Part shown: positions 36,807-45,155 of the stretch, piece by piece | Layout: each line of letters opens with the position of its first letter | How positions within the stretch are numbered: the first letter of the stretch is position 1 | Origin: Bradyrhizobium betae | GTDB lineage: Bacteria > Pseudomonadota > Alphaproteobacteria > Rhizobiales > Xanthobacteraceae | Reading direction: 5' to 3' | Assembly: GCF_004123905.1 (NCBI RefSeq) | Contig: NZ_MZXW01000005.1 | Coordinates: forward strand, 1-64,000 | DNA length: 64,000 nucleotides | The notes under the pieces: model-generated | What the model saw: the letters and a program-made list of their open reading frames with translations, nothing else | Told to the model about the DNA's origin: nothing | Database searches by the model: none | Program-made: the position numbers and the translations under genes

Positions 36807-37673
36807 TTAGGGGTAGGGCTTTGGTACTTCTAATCGGAATCTGGCAGCGCCGCCCTGTCCGAGCGGCATTTCCAGCTCGGGCAGGATCGTCTTGAGCTCG
36901 CCTTGCAGCGTGTACGGCGGGTTCACGATCAGGAGCCCGCTGGACGTGAGGGCTGCGCCGTCGAGCTGCGGCGCGACGCTGAATTCGAGACGCAAGCAAT
37001 CCCCCGGCGGCTTTGCTGCGGCTGCGAGCCGCGCCACTGCTTGCACCAGCGTGTCGGTGGCACGGCGACTTTTGACGGGGTACCAGATTACATAGATACC
37101 GGTCGGCCATTTGGCGAAGGCGGTCGAGAAGGCCTCACCCAGCCGTTCGAACTCGTCCTTTGCCTCGAACGGCGGATCGATCAGTACAAGGCCGCGCCGC
37201 TCCTTCGGTGGCACGAAGGCCGGCAAGGCCATCCAGCCGTCGAGATCGACCACGCGGGCCTGTTCGTCGTGGCGCAGCACGCCGATCAGCGCCTTGCGCG
37301 CCTTCGGCTCGAGCTCGCAGGCGACGAGGCGGTCCTGCGGCCGCATCAGGCCACGCGCGATCAGCGGCGAGCCCGGATAGGCCTTGAGCTCGCCCTTCGG
37401 ATTGAAGGCGCGGACGATGTCGAGATAGGGCTTTGTCAGCGCGACAGTCTCGTTCGACAGGCGCGCCTGCATCAGCCGCGCAATGCCGGTCAGCCATTCG
37501 CCGCCACGCTGCGCCTCGTCGCTTTCGAGATCGTAGAGCCCGGCACCGGCATGGGTGTCGATGATTCGGAACGCCCCCGGCTTGTCCTGGAGATAGGTGA
37601 TGATGCGCGCCAGCACGATGTGCTTGATGACATCGGCGAAGTTGCCGGCATGGAAGGCGTGGCGGTAGTTCAT
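36807..37673 (-). CDS. rlmJ: 23S rRNA adenine-2030 N6-methyltransferase
   Basis: 288 residues. The family N-terminus MNYRHAFHAGNFADVIKH and the amino-methyltransferase motif IDPPFE (VLIDPPFEAKDEF) are present, as is HAGAGLYDL. It modifies A2030 of 23S rRNA. It is a single gene, leftward, downstream of RNase T2. Confidence 0.94.
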   Translation of the reverse strand: MNYRHAFHAGNFADVIKHIVLARIITYLQDKPGAFRIIDTHAGAGLYDLESDEAQRGGEWLTGIARLMQARLSNETVALTKPYLDIVRAFNPKGELKAYPGSPLIARGLMRPQDRLVACELEPKARKALIGVLRHDEQARVVDLDGWMALPAFVPPKERRGLVLIDPPFEAKDEFERLGEAFSTAFAKWPTGIYVIWYPVKSRRATDTLVQAVARLAAAAKPPGDCLRLEFSVAPQLDGAALTSSGLLIVNPPYTLQGELKTILPELEMPLGQGGAARFRLEVPKPYP

Positions 37674-37727
37674 GGGAAGAGCACTACGCCACGTGACGGC
37701 CTGAGCAAAGGGGCACGAGAGCTGTGG

Positions 37728-38435
37728 CTACCCACCCCTGATCGGCGGCATCGTCACCTGGTCGCGGCGGCAGGCGCGGCGGTCGGTTTCCTCGCAGGCG
37801 CGGAATTGCAGGTCCTTGCTGAGGCAGATGCGGACCTCGGAGAGCCGCGTCCGGTTGCATGTGACCGACACGGCGGCATTGCTCAAGCCGGGATTGGCCT
37901 TGATGAAGGCTTCCTCGACGTCGGCAGGCGCCACGGTCTTGGCCTGCGACAGGTCGAGATATTCGGCTGGAATCTTGATCGCGGCGCGCGCTTTCCGGAT
38001 CGTTTCGAAATAATTGCGGTCGGTCAGCCCGGAGCAGGTGCCGTGCTTGTCCCATTCGTTGAAGATCAGGCCCGGCGCCGGCATCAAATCGAGCATCGAG
38101 GAGACGATGCTGCGGTTCAGCCGCGGCGACGGCCGCTGGCAATATTCCGGAAAACCGTTCTCATATTGCGGCCACAGCCCGTGCACCACGAAAGCGTAGG
38201 GCCGTCCACTGCACTGGATCTGCGAGCGGCCGCCGCGCTCGGCGGCCTCCTCGCAGAACGAGGGCGACCACGACAGCGACAACACATAGAAATCGAATTC
38301 GCCGGGCTCGTTCTGCCGTCTGTCCTGGGCCTTCGCTCCGCCCGCCAGCGCGGCGATAAGGGGCAGGGCAAGGGTCAGCGCAAGGGTCAGCGAGATCATC
38401 AGGCGGGGAAACGAATGCAATCTAAAATGAACCAT
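37728..38435 (-). CDS. secreted ribonuclease T2-family protein
   Basis: About 235 residues from ATG 38435 (GAGGGG upstream). A Sec signal ends near AKA-QD. The two catalytic boxes are visible: CAS I VVHGLWPQYE and CAS II EWDKHGTCSG, with His in each; paired cysteines are consistent with a disulfide-bonded exported enzyme. It degrades single-stranded RNA in the periplasm or outside the cell, giving phosphate or nucleotides for scavenging. Confidence 0.92.
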   Translation of the reverse strand: MVHFRLHSFPRLMISLTLALTLALPLIAALAGGAKAQDRRQNEPGEFDFYVLSLSWSPSFCEEAAERGGRSQIQCSGRPYAFVVHGLWPQYENGFPEYCQRPSPRLNRSIVSSMLDLMPAPGLIFNEWDKHGTCSGLTDRNYFETIRKARAAIKIPAEYLDLSQAKTVAPADVEEAFIKANPGLSNAAVSVTCNRTRLSEVRICLSKDLQFRACEETDRRACRRDQVTMPPIRGG

Positions 38436-38554
38436 GGCGACGCCCCTCAACTAGACTGTGTTACAAGCCTAGCAGGCAACAAGAACATTTCAAGAACAAA
38501 TTTCAGGCGGCCACTGGGCGGCCGCTCGAAAGGTCCGAATCAGGGCTGTTCGAA

Positions 38555-39016
38555 TTACTGTTTGGCGGCGCGGCAGGCCGGATTATAGGCCCAGTTGCGG
38601 TCGAGCCCGACCACGCACCATTCCACCCCATTGCCGTAACCGGCAAAGCCGCCATCCTCGACGATCGAGAAATGCACCTTGCGCATCTTGCCGTCCGTGA
38701 GCATGGCCTCGCCGGTGCAATAGCGGCGCGGAATGTTGTCGGACTGCCAGGGCCGGAACGCGACCTCGTGAACGGCCGAGAAGCCGGTGATCTTCAAGGA
38801 GGAATTCCAGAACGAGCTTTCCTTCTCCCAGAACTGGGTGGCGATCGTCGGCAGCGCCTTGTCGCAATCGGCGACGGCGCCGTCATAGCGCGGCCCGCTT
38901 AGCCAGAAGTTCAGCTCCAGCGGATTGGCGGCCCTGGCCTCACTGAGCGACAGCGCCCCGAACATGAGGCCAAACACGGCGGCAAAGCGGAGCGATTTCA
39001 GGGAGAGGGCGCGCAT
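38555..39016 (-). CDS. exported protein of unknown function
   Basis: About 153 residues from ATG 39016; ATG 39034 is possible. A Sec signal (LRFAAVFGLMFGALSLSEARA) precedes a mature domain with four cysteines (DCDKAL, RYCTG, EWCVVGL, NPACRAA) that could form two disulfides. Motifs such as WEKESSFWNSSLKI are not linked to a known activity. Likely a periplasmic protein found in bradyrhizobia. Confidence 0.7.
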   Translation of the reverse strand: MRALSLKSLRFAAVFGLMFGALSLSEARAANPLELNFWLSGPRYDGAVADCDKALPTIATQFWEKESSFWNSSLKITGFSAVHEVAFRPWQSDNIPRRYCTGEAMLTDGKMRKVHFSIVEDGGFAGYGNGVEWCVVGLDRNWAYNPACRAAKQ

Positions 39017-39198
39017 GGGCAATCCAGACAGCATGATCTGCGAAGGTCGGACGGTGCCGCGAAGGCCGGGCGGGGTCAAGTGCAGCGCGGCAACACTTCG
39101 CCAGGAGTTGACCATAACGTTGCGGCCGGCAGGGCTTCAGTTCTTTTCACTTTCGTCCCGGCACCGTAAACTGGCCCCAACCAATTGGAGTAACGGGA

Positions 39199-39504
39199 AT
39201 GCGAATCATTGCGGCCGTGGGCCTTCTTGCCGGCCTGGTTGTCTCGGGGATGACGGTGAGTCAGCCGGCGCACGCCGATCTGCTTCCGGTGCCTCCGTTC
39301 AAGGGCAACGATACCGGCGGCATCATCGCCTATTCGATGGCGACCCAGACCGATGCACGGCAGGTCGCGGTCGATCACTGCGCGCGCTACGGCAAGGTCG
39401 TGAAATTCCTCGCGGTGCAGGCCTATGAGGGCGGCTACATCTCGTTCTCCTGCCGCTGGGTGCCCTATGGCGCCGCCGACCAGCCGATCCGCACGCTCTA
39501 CTGA
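39199..39504 (+). CDS. small exported protein of unknown function
   Basis: 101 residues. A Sec signal (MRIIAAVGLLAGLVVSG...AHA) is followed by about 75 residues with two cysteines (HCARYGK and FSCRW) that could pair. It is preceded by a weak ribosome site. DUF3617 gene lies 44 bp downstream in the same direction, so the two may be co-transcribed. Function unknown. Confidence 0.72.
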   Translation: MRIIAAVGLLAGLVVSGMTVSQPAHADLLPVPPFKGNDTGGIIAYSMATQTDARQVAVDHCARYGKVVKFLAVQAYEGGYISFSCRWVPYGAADQPIRTLY

Positions 39505-39548
39505 AGCGTTGTCTAACCTCGCAATCTCTCAGCCGGGGAGCTTCCCAC

Positions 39549-40079
39549 ATGACGCGCAAACTCGCTTTGCTCGGCTCGGCCTTTTGCCTTGTGGTGTCGG
39601 CAGGCGCGGCTTGCGCCGACGATCTGCCGGTACGCAAGGCCGGCCTGTGGGAATTGAAGATGGTCAGGACCGGCTCGGCGATGCCTGACATGACCATGCA
39701 GCACTGCACCGACGAGACCGTCGACAAGGAGATGAACAACAACGTCTCCCCGATGGCCAAGCAGATCTGTTCCAAGCAGGACATCAAGAAGACCGCGACC
39801 GGCTATGTCAGCGATTCCGAGTGCAACGTCGCCGGCATCAGCACGACCTCGCATGCCGAGATCACGGGCGATTTCAACTCGGCCTACACGGTGAAGACCT
39901 CGTCGCACGCGCAAGGCGGTGCGGCCGGCGCGGCCGGCCACGATACCGCCATGACCCTTGAAGCGAAATGGCTGGGCGCCTGCAAGCCGGAGCAGAAGCC
40001 CGGCGACATCGTGATGCCCGGCGGCTTCAAGATGAACGTGCGCGACATGGACAAGTTGAAGGCGCTGCTGCCGAAGTAG
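39549..40079 (+). CDS. DUF3617 domain exported protein
   Basis: 176 residues. Sec signal (MTRKLALLGSAFCLVVSAGA, cut near ACA-DD); the mature part begins with the family hallmark RKAGLWELKM and has conserved cysteines (HCTDE, ICSKQD, ECNVAG, ACKPEQ). The family is periplasmic and of unknown role. GGGGAG lies ahead of ATG 39549. A palindromic element follows the stop. Confidence 0.82.
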   Translation: MTRKLALLGSAFCLVVSAGAACADDLPVRKAGLWELKMVRTGSAMPDMTMQHCTDETVDKEMNNNVSPMAKQICSKQDIKKTATGYVSDSECNVAGISTTSHAEITGDFNSAYTVKTSSHAQGGAAGAAGHDTAMTLEAKWLGACKPEQKPGDIVMPGGFKMNVRDMDKLKALLPK

Positions 40080-40105
40080 GGTGGGATCGCCGCGCATCCG
40101 GTACG

Positions 40106-40244
40106 CTCCCTCGCCCCGTTCTTACGGGGAGAGGGTTGGGGTGAGGGGCTTCTCTCCGCGAATGAGATTATCGTGAGACCTGTACCCCCTCACCCGAATT
40201 CGATCTGCGATCGAATTCGACCTCTCCCCGCAAGCGGGGCGAGG
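40106..40244. repeat. dispersed palindromic element, CCTCTCCCCGC type
   Basis: Opens with CTCCCTCGCCCCG and ACGGGGAGAGGGTTGGGGTGAGG, and closes with CCTCTCCCCGCAAGCGGGG. A related copy lies at 44364-44510. The element spans the gap between DUF3617 and the histidine-kinase stop. Confidence 0.75.
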
Positions 40245-40253
40245 TAAGAAAAG

Positions 40254-41642
40254 CTACACCGGTATCCGCACGCTCGCCCTTAATCCCCCCATCGGGCTGT
40301 CGCCGAGGGTGATGTCGCCGCCGTGCGAGCGGGCGATGTCGCGGGCGATGGCGAGCCCCAAGCCCGTGCCGCCTTCGTCCTGGTTGCGGGCGTTGTCCAG
40401 TCGCAGGAACGGCTTGAACACCTCTTCGCGCAAATGGGCGGGAATGCCGGGTCCGTCGTCGTCGACCGTCACGGTCAAATAACGGTGATCGCGCTGGCCG
40501 GTGATGGCGATGCTTTTGCCGTAGCGGGCGGCGTTGGTGACGAGGTTGGCGAGGCAGCGCTTGAACGAGGCCGGCTTCACCGTGACCACGGGCAGTCCAT
40601 TGAACGCCACGGTCGCGGTGTGGCCGTGGCGTTCGGCGTCGCTGCGCAGCTCCTCGAGCGCCTGCGACATGTCGGTCGGCTGCGACTGCTCGCCGGAATC
40701 GCCGCGGGCAAACGCAAGGTAATCCTCCAGCATCATCGACATCTCGTCGACGTCCTTGCGCATGCCCTCCATTTCGGGACTGTCGCCGATCAGCGCCAGC
40801 TCGAGCTTGAAGCGGGTCAGGATGGTGCGCAGATCATGGCTGACGCCGGCGAGCATCGCGGTGCGCTGCTCCATCGTGCGCTCGATGCGCGATTTCATTT
40901 CGAGGAAGGCGATCGACGCGCGCCGCACCTCGCGCGCGCCGCGCGGCCTGAAGTTCGGCGCCTCGCGGCCCTTGCCGAAACTTTCCGCGGCGTCCGCAAG
41001 GCGCAGGATCGGCTTGATCTGGTTGCGCAGGAACAGCACCGCGACGATCAGCAGGATCGAGGACGTGCCAACCATCCAGAACAGGAAGATCTCCGAATTC
41101 GAGGCATAGGCGGCGCTGCGCTGTGCGAACACGCGCATCACGGCGTCGTCGAGCTGGATGCGGATCTCGACCAGGTTGGAGCGGCCGACGGTGTCGATCC
41201 AGAACGAGCGGCCGATCTGGCGGCCAAGCTGCACCGACAGCGTCTGGTCGAGCAGCGAGAAGAACGGCTTTGGGCCCGGCGGCGGCATGTCGCCGGCGGG
41301 CAGGAAATCGACGACGAGGCCGAGGCGCTGCTGCGCGATGCGGCGGATTTCGTTGCGATCCTTGTCCTGCGGATAGCCCTTGTAGACGTCGATCAGCGCG
41401 GCGATGTCCTGCACCACTGCGGCCGACAGCCTGCGCGTCACCGTGTTCCAGTGTCGCTCCATGAACACGAAGGCGACGACCGATTGCAGGATTACCATCG
41501 GCACGATCATGATGAGCAGCGCGCGGGCATAGAGGCCGGTCGGCATCCAGCCCTTGAACGCATTGCCCATCCAGCCATTGGCGGCGGAGACGCGGCCGGC
41601 CGCGCTCTTCAATAGCGTCAGGCCGGTATCGATCGTGCTCAT
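40254..41642 (-). CDS. sensor histidine kinase, EnvZ-like
   Basis: 462 residues. Transmembrane helix near 40-60, a periplasmic sensor of about 125 residues, a second helix about 187-205, HAMP region to about 255, then H269 in SHDLRTILTRFKLEL, N box LANLVTNAARYG, and G boxes DDDGPGIP and GGTGLGLAI. Classed with EnvZ by the HAMP-dimerisation layout. The 18-bp gap to the upstream regulator gene places both in one transcript. Confidence 0.9.
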   Translation of the reverse strand: MSTIDTGLTLLKSAAGRVSAANGWMGNAFKGWMPTGLYARALLIMIVPMVILQSVVAFVFMERHWNTVTRRLSAAVVQDIAALIDVYKGYPQDKDRNEIRRIAQQRLGLVVDFLPAGDMPPPGPKPFFSLLDQTLSVQLGRQIGRSFWIDTVGRSNLVEIRIQLDDAVMRVFAQRSAAYASNSEIFLFWMVGTSSILLIVAVLFLRNQIKPILRLADAAESFGKGREAPNFRPRGAREVRRASIAFLEMKSRIERTMEQRTAMLAGVSHDLRTILTRFKLELALIGDSPEMEGMRKDVDEMSMMLEDYLAFARGDSGEQSQPTDMSQALEELRSDAERHGHTATVAFNGLPVVTVKPASFKRCLANLVTNAARYGKSIAITGQRDHRYLTVTVDDDGPGIPAHLREEVFKPFLRLDNARNQDEGGTGLGLAIARDIARSHGGDITLGDSPMGGLRASVRIPV

Positions 41643-41660
41643 CTAGCGCGTTTCACTGAT

Positions 41661-42392
41661 TTATGGCGAGGCTACCAGCCGGTAGCCGATGCCGCGCACC
41701 GCCTGGAGGAACAGCGGATTGGCCGGGTCGGTCTCGATCTTGCGCCTGAGGCGATTGATCTGCACGTCGACGGCGCGCTCATTGACGCTGCCGTTGCCGG
41801 TCAGCGCGCTGCGCGGCACGGTCTCGCCGGGCGTTTCCGACAGAATGCGCAGCATCTCGCGTTCGCGGTCGGTGAGGTGGATGACCTCCTCGCCCTGGCG
41901 CAGCTCGCCGCGATCGAGATGGTAGACATAGGGACCGAACGCGATCTTCTCGATCGCCGCGGTTTGCGGCGGCGGCGCGGCGCGCTTGAGGATGTTGTTG
42001 ATGCGCAGCGCAAGCTCGCGCGGCTCGAACGGTTTTGCCACGTAATCGTCGGCGCCGATCTGCAAGCCCTCGATGCGGGCTTCCGCCTCATGGCGCGCCG
42101 TCAGCATCACGATCGGGACCGAGGAAGACGTGCGGATGAAGCGGGCGAGATCGAAGCCGGTCTCGCCGGGCATCATCACGTCGAGGATCAAAAGATCGAA
42201 ATGCAGGCCGAGCAGCTTCGAGCGCGCATCTCCGGCGCTCGCCGCAGTCGTGACGCGATAGCCTTCGCTGGCAAGGAAACGCGACAACAGATCGCGGATG
42301 CGGCGGTCGTCGTCGACGAGCAGCAGATGCGGGGCATCGTCGGCCGGTTCGATCGGTGGGCGGGCGAGCGTGGCAGCGAGCGGCACGGTCAC
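41661..42392 (-). CDS. OmpR-family response regulator
   Basis: 243 residues. Receiver with acidic pair in LLVDDDRR, phosphorylation site D71 (LILDVMMPG) and C-terminal winged helix (RSALTGNGSVNERAVDVQINRLRRKIE). GTG at 42392 overlaps the MarR-gene stop (GTGA); a second GTG at 42386 fits the AGGAG better. It pairs with the histidine kinase directly downstream. The MarR-RR-kinase order resembles the petP-petR locus of Rhodobacter relatives. Confidence 0.92.
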   Translation of the reverse strand: MTVPLAATLARPPIEPADDAPHLLLVDDDRRIRDLLSRFLASEGYRVTTAASAGDARSKLLGLHFDLLILDVMMPGETGFDLARFIRTSSSVPIVMLTARHEAEARIEGLQIGADDYVAKPFEPRELALRINNILKRAAPPPQTAAIEKIAFGPYVYHLDRGELRQGEEVIHLTDREREMLRILSETPGETVPRSALTGNGSVNERAVDVQINRLRRKIETDPANPLFLQAVRGIGYRLVASP

Positions 42393-42934
42393 TCCTTTCC
42401 GTCTTGATTGACGGTGGTGGCGAAGATCGTCTCGAGCACCTTGTCCGGATCCTCGCGGTCGATCATCCCGCGCAGGAAGCGCTTGACGGTCTCGGCATCC
42501 TGCGGCGCCATCTCGGCGAGTGCCTTGGTGATCCGCGTGGTCTGCAGGCCGGCGAGCTTCTGCACCAGCGCCTCGCCCTTCGGCGTGGCAAAGAGCAGGC
42601 GCTGGCGGCGGTCATTGTCGCCGGTCTTCTGTACGATGTAGCCCTCGTCCAGGAGCTGCTTGAGCACCCGGCCGAGCGACTGTTTTGTGATGCGCAGGAC
42701 GTCGAGCAGGTCGGCGACCTTGAGGCCGGGATAGCGATAGACGAAGTGCATAACCCGGTGGTGGGCCCGGCCGAAGCCGAACGCCTCCAGCTCCTGGTCG
42801 GGATCGCCGACGAAATCGCGATAGGCGAAGAACAGCAGCTCGATGATATCCCAGCGCAAATTGCCTCCTTCGCCTGCGGCCGGCCTTGGCTCGACAGCGT
42901 CTTGAGAGGGAGTCGCGAAATTTATGTCAGGCAT
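42389..42934 (-). CDS. MarR-family transcriptional regulator
   Basis: About 181 residues from ATG 42934. Winged-helix pattern: VADLLDVLRITKQSLGRVLKQLLDEGYIV and the wing DNDRRQRLLFATPKG are typical of MarR. Its stop overlaps the response-regulator start, so the three genes are one operon. It is divergent from ilvE across a 340-bp gap and could act on either promoter. Ligand unknown. Confidence 0.88.
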   Translation of the reverse strand: MPDINFATPSQDAVEPRPAAGEGGNLRWDIIELLFFAYRDFVGDPDQELEAFGFGRAHHRVMHFVYRYPGLKVADLLDVLRITKQSLGRVLKQLLDEGYIVQKTGDNDRRQRLLFATPKGEALVQKLAGLQTTRITKALAEMAPQDAETVKRFLRGMIDREDPDKVLETIFATTVNQDGKE

Positions 42935-43274
42935 ATTGACGTATCTTGGGTTCAATGTTACAAAACGATCAACCCGCACGAAATTTTAGATCGTTTCGCG
43001 TCGGGTGGCAGTTCCAGGAGCGGCCGGGGTAAGCCGGACAGGCGGCGACGGCCGAAGCAGATCTACCGTGCGATTGTCGAGCGGCATTTCGGCAAAACAT
43101 ACTGGACTTCTGCCTTCCGCAAAAGCATGTCCTCGGCGGACATGCTGGCTACGGAAACCGGCCGTAACAAGGCTGGCGGCGGTCCGGCCAGAAACCACAT
43201 CAAGCCAGCCGGGCCCAAACAGGGCAGGCGGGCGCCAGAACAGCGCCGCCACCGGGCAGCGGGAGGCCAAGGAC
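42935..43274. other. 340-bp divergent promoter region between marR-type operon and ilvE
   Basis: Contains promoters for the leftward three-gene signalling operon and rightward ilvE. Frames are open in front of ilvE but lack family homology. A TA-rich patch around 42930-42970 (TTGACGTATC, then GTTACAAAACG) is a candidate promoter/operator for the regulator; no repeat or RNA element was recognised. Confidence 0.45.
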
Positions 43275-44357
43275 ATGACCATGAAATTCGACATCCAGCC
43301 CGCATCCAATCCAGTCCCTGAGAAGGACCGCGTTGCCAAGCTGGTGGACCCCGGCTTCGGCCGGGTCTTCACCGATCACATGGCGATCGTCCGCTACAAC
43401 CAGGCCAAGGGCGGCTGGTACGAGGCGAAGATCGAGGCGCGCGCCAACTTCCAGATGGATCCGGCCGGTGCGGTCCTGCACTACGCTCAGGAAATCTTCG
43501 AAGGCCTGAAGGCCTACAAGCGTGACGACGGCGGCGTGAACCTGTTCCGCCCCGACGCCAATGCGCGCCGCTTCAAGGACTCCGCCGACCGCATGGCGAT
43601 GGCGCAGATTCCGGAAGACGTCTTCATCGAGGCGGTCGAGCAGGTCGTGCGCATCGATCGCGCGTGGATGCCGGGCGGCGAGGGCAGCCTTTATCTGCGG
43701 CCCTTCATGATCGCGAGCGAGACCTTCCTCGGCGTCAAGCCGTCGTCCGAATACATTTTTGCGGTGATCGCTTCGCCGGTCGGCTCCTATTTCAAGGGCG
43801 GTCCCGCCCCGGTGTCGATCTGGGTCTCCGAAAACTACACGCGCGCCGCGATCGGCGGCACCGGCGCCGTCAAGTGCGGCGGCAATTATGCTGCGAGCCT
43901 GCGGGCCCAGGCCGAGGCGATCCAGCATGGTTGCGATCAGGTCGTCTTCCTCGATGCGGTCGAGCGCCGCTACATCGAGGAGCTCGGCGGCATGAACGTC
44001 TTCTTCGTGTTCGACGACGGCTCCCTGTCGACGCCGCCGCTCGGTACGATTTTGCCCGGCATCACCCGCGACTCCATCATCGCGCTCGCCCGCGATGCCG
44101 GAAAGACCGTGCGCGAGGAACCGTACACGCTCGATCAGTGGCGCAAGGATGCAGCCAGCGGCAAGCTCAAGGAAGCGTTTGCCTGCGGCACCGCCGCCGT
44201 GATCTCGCCGATCGGCAAGGTGCGTTCGGTGAGCGGCGATTTCGACATCAGCGGCGGCGCCGCCGGTCCCGTCGCCATGGGCCTGCGCAAGCAGCTCGTC
44301 GACATCCAATACGGCCGCACCAACGATCCTCACAACTGGATCCGCAAAGTGTTTTGA
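43275..44357 (+). CDS. ilvE: branched-chain amino acid aminotransferase
   Basis: About 358-360 residues; ATG 43281 has AAGGA seven bases away and may be the real start. Fold-type IV PLP enzyme: catalytic Lys in TGAVKCGGNYAAS, and ELGGMNVFFVF plus the C-terminal GTAAVISPIG glycine loop that binds the cofactor phosphate. It interconverts Leu, Ile and Val with their 2-oxo acids. The length and sequence fit the type II-like IlvE of rhizobia. Stand-alone gene followed by a palindromic element. Confidence 0.93.
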   Translation: MTMKFDIQPASNPVPEKDRVAKLVDPGFGRVFTDHMAIVRYNQAKGGWYEAKIEARANFQMDPAGAVLHYAQEIFEGLKAYKRDDGGVNLFRPDANARRFKDSADRMAMAQIPEDVFIEAVEQVVRIDRAWMPGGEGSLYLRPFMIASETFLGVKPSSEYIFAVIASPVGSYFKGGPAPVSIWVSENYTRAAIGGTGAVKCGGNYAASLRAQAEAIQHGCDQVVFLDAVERRYIEELGGMNVFFVFDDGSLSTPPLGTILPGITRDSIIALARDAGKTVREEPYTLDQWRKDAASGKLKEAFACGTAAVISPIGKVRSVSGDFDISGGAAGPVAMGLRKQLVDIQYGRTNDPHNWIRKVF

Positions 44358-44363
44358 TCTCTT

Positions 44364-44510
44364 CTCCCTCTCCCCGCTTGCGGGGAGAGGGTTGGGGTGA
44401 GGGGGAGTCTCCTCGGGGGCGGTGGCAATTGGACTCGCGGAGAGTCCCCCTCACCCGGAATTCGCGCGTTCCGCGCGCATTCCGGCCTCTCCCCGCAAGC
44501 GGGGAGAGGC
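44364..44510. repeat. dispersed palindromic element, CCTCTCCCCGC type
   Basis: Related to 40106-40244: CTCCCTCTCCCCGC then GGGGAGAGGGTTGGGGTGAGG, and at the end CCTCTCCCCGCAAGCGGGG. The inner part differs, so copies are mosaic. It follows ilvE and could form a terminator. Confidence 0.8.
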
Positions 44511-44589
44511 GAAGAGCGTGCGTCATGAACGTCCCGTCACGATCCCGCGACAAAGCCCGGAGATATTGACGCATCCGGGCATCGCGATC

Positions 44590-45114
44590 ATGGCAACAAA
44601 GCTCTCCCCGTCCCTGAAATGGGCCGTTCTCGCCGTCGTCACCGGCGTTTCCGTTTTCGGCATTCTGTCCATCGGCCCCGTGCACGAGGTCTCGGCCGAT
44701 GACCACTCGCCCGTCGTCGACGTGCGCACCACTGATCCCGAGATGAACACCGCGATCGCGCGCGCCCGCGGCACGCTGCCGACCTTCTGGGCCTCCTACG
44801 AGGCGCCGAAACCGTCGGAGAGCGGGCATTCGCTGAAAGTGCGCTTTTCGACCCGCAAGGGCGGCGAGCACATCTGGATTGCCGAGGTGAAGAAGCAGCC
44901 CGGCGGAACCTATACCGGCCTGTTCGCCAACGAACCGCGCGATCTGCCCGGCAAACATGCAGGCGACGCGGTCAAGTTCAGCGAGGCCGACATCTCGGAC
45001 TGGATGTTCATGCGCAACGGCAAGATCGTCGGCGGCGAAACCATCAAGCCGACGTTGAAGTCGCTGCCAAAGGCGGACGCCGATGCCATCCGGGCGCGGA
45101 TGGAGCATCCGTAA
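44590..45114 (+). CDS. exported DUF2314 (YegJ-like) protein
   Basis: 174 residues. One N-terminal hydrophobic segment (KWAVLAVVTGVSVFGILSIG) then a DUF2314-type domain: MNTAIARARGTLPTFWA, GGEHIWIAEVKK, and ISDWMFMRNGKIVGGETIKP. The family is related to YegJ and of unknown function; ankyrin-linked relatives exist. ATG 44590 is chosen because upstream codons are inside the repeat. Located 42 bp before hisS. Confidence 0.75.
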   Translation: MATKLSPSLKWAVLAVVTGVSVFGILSIGPVHEVSADDHSPVVDVRTTDPEMNTAIARARGTLPTFWASYEAPKPSESGHSLKVRFSTRKGGEHIWIAEVKKQPGGTYTGLFANEPRDLPGKHAGDAVKFSEADISDWMFMRNGKIVGGETIKPTLKSLPKADADAIRARMEHP

Positions 45115-45155
45115 GGGCCAAGCCAGCGGTTGCCGCACCCCGCCCCGACTGGTAA

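Noticed and set aside
36688..37110. 140-codon minus-strand frame between cspA and rlmJ
   Set aside because: It overlaps rlmJ in another frame, has no ribosome site, and is low-complexity; the region is better read as an intergenic leader.
36903..38588. 561-codon plus-strand frame opposite rlmJ and RNase T2
   Set aside because: It spans two real genes in antisense and lacks recognised domains.
40323..41615. 430-codon plus-strand frame opposite the histidine kinase
   Set aside because: Antisense to a kinase with all H, N and G boxes present.
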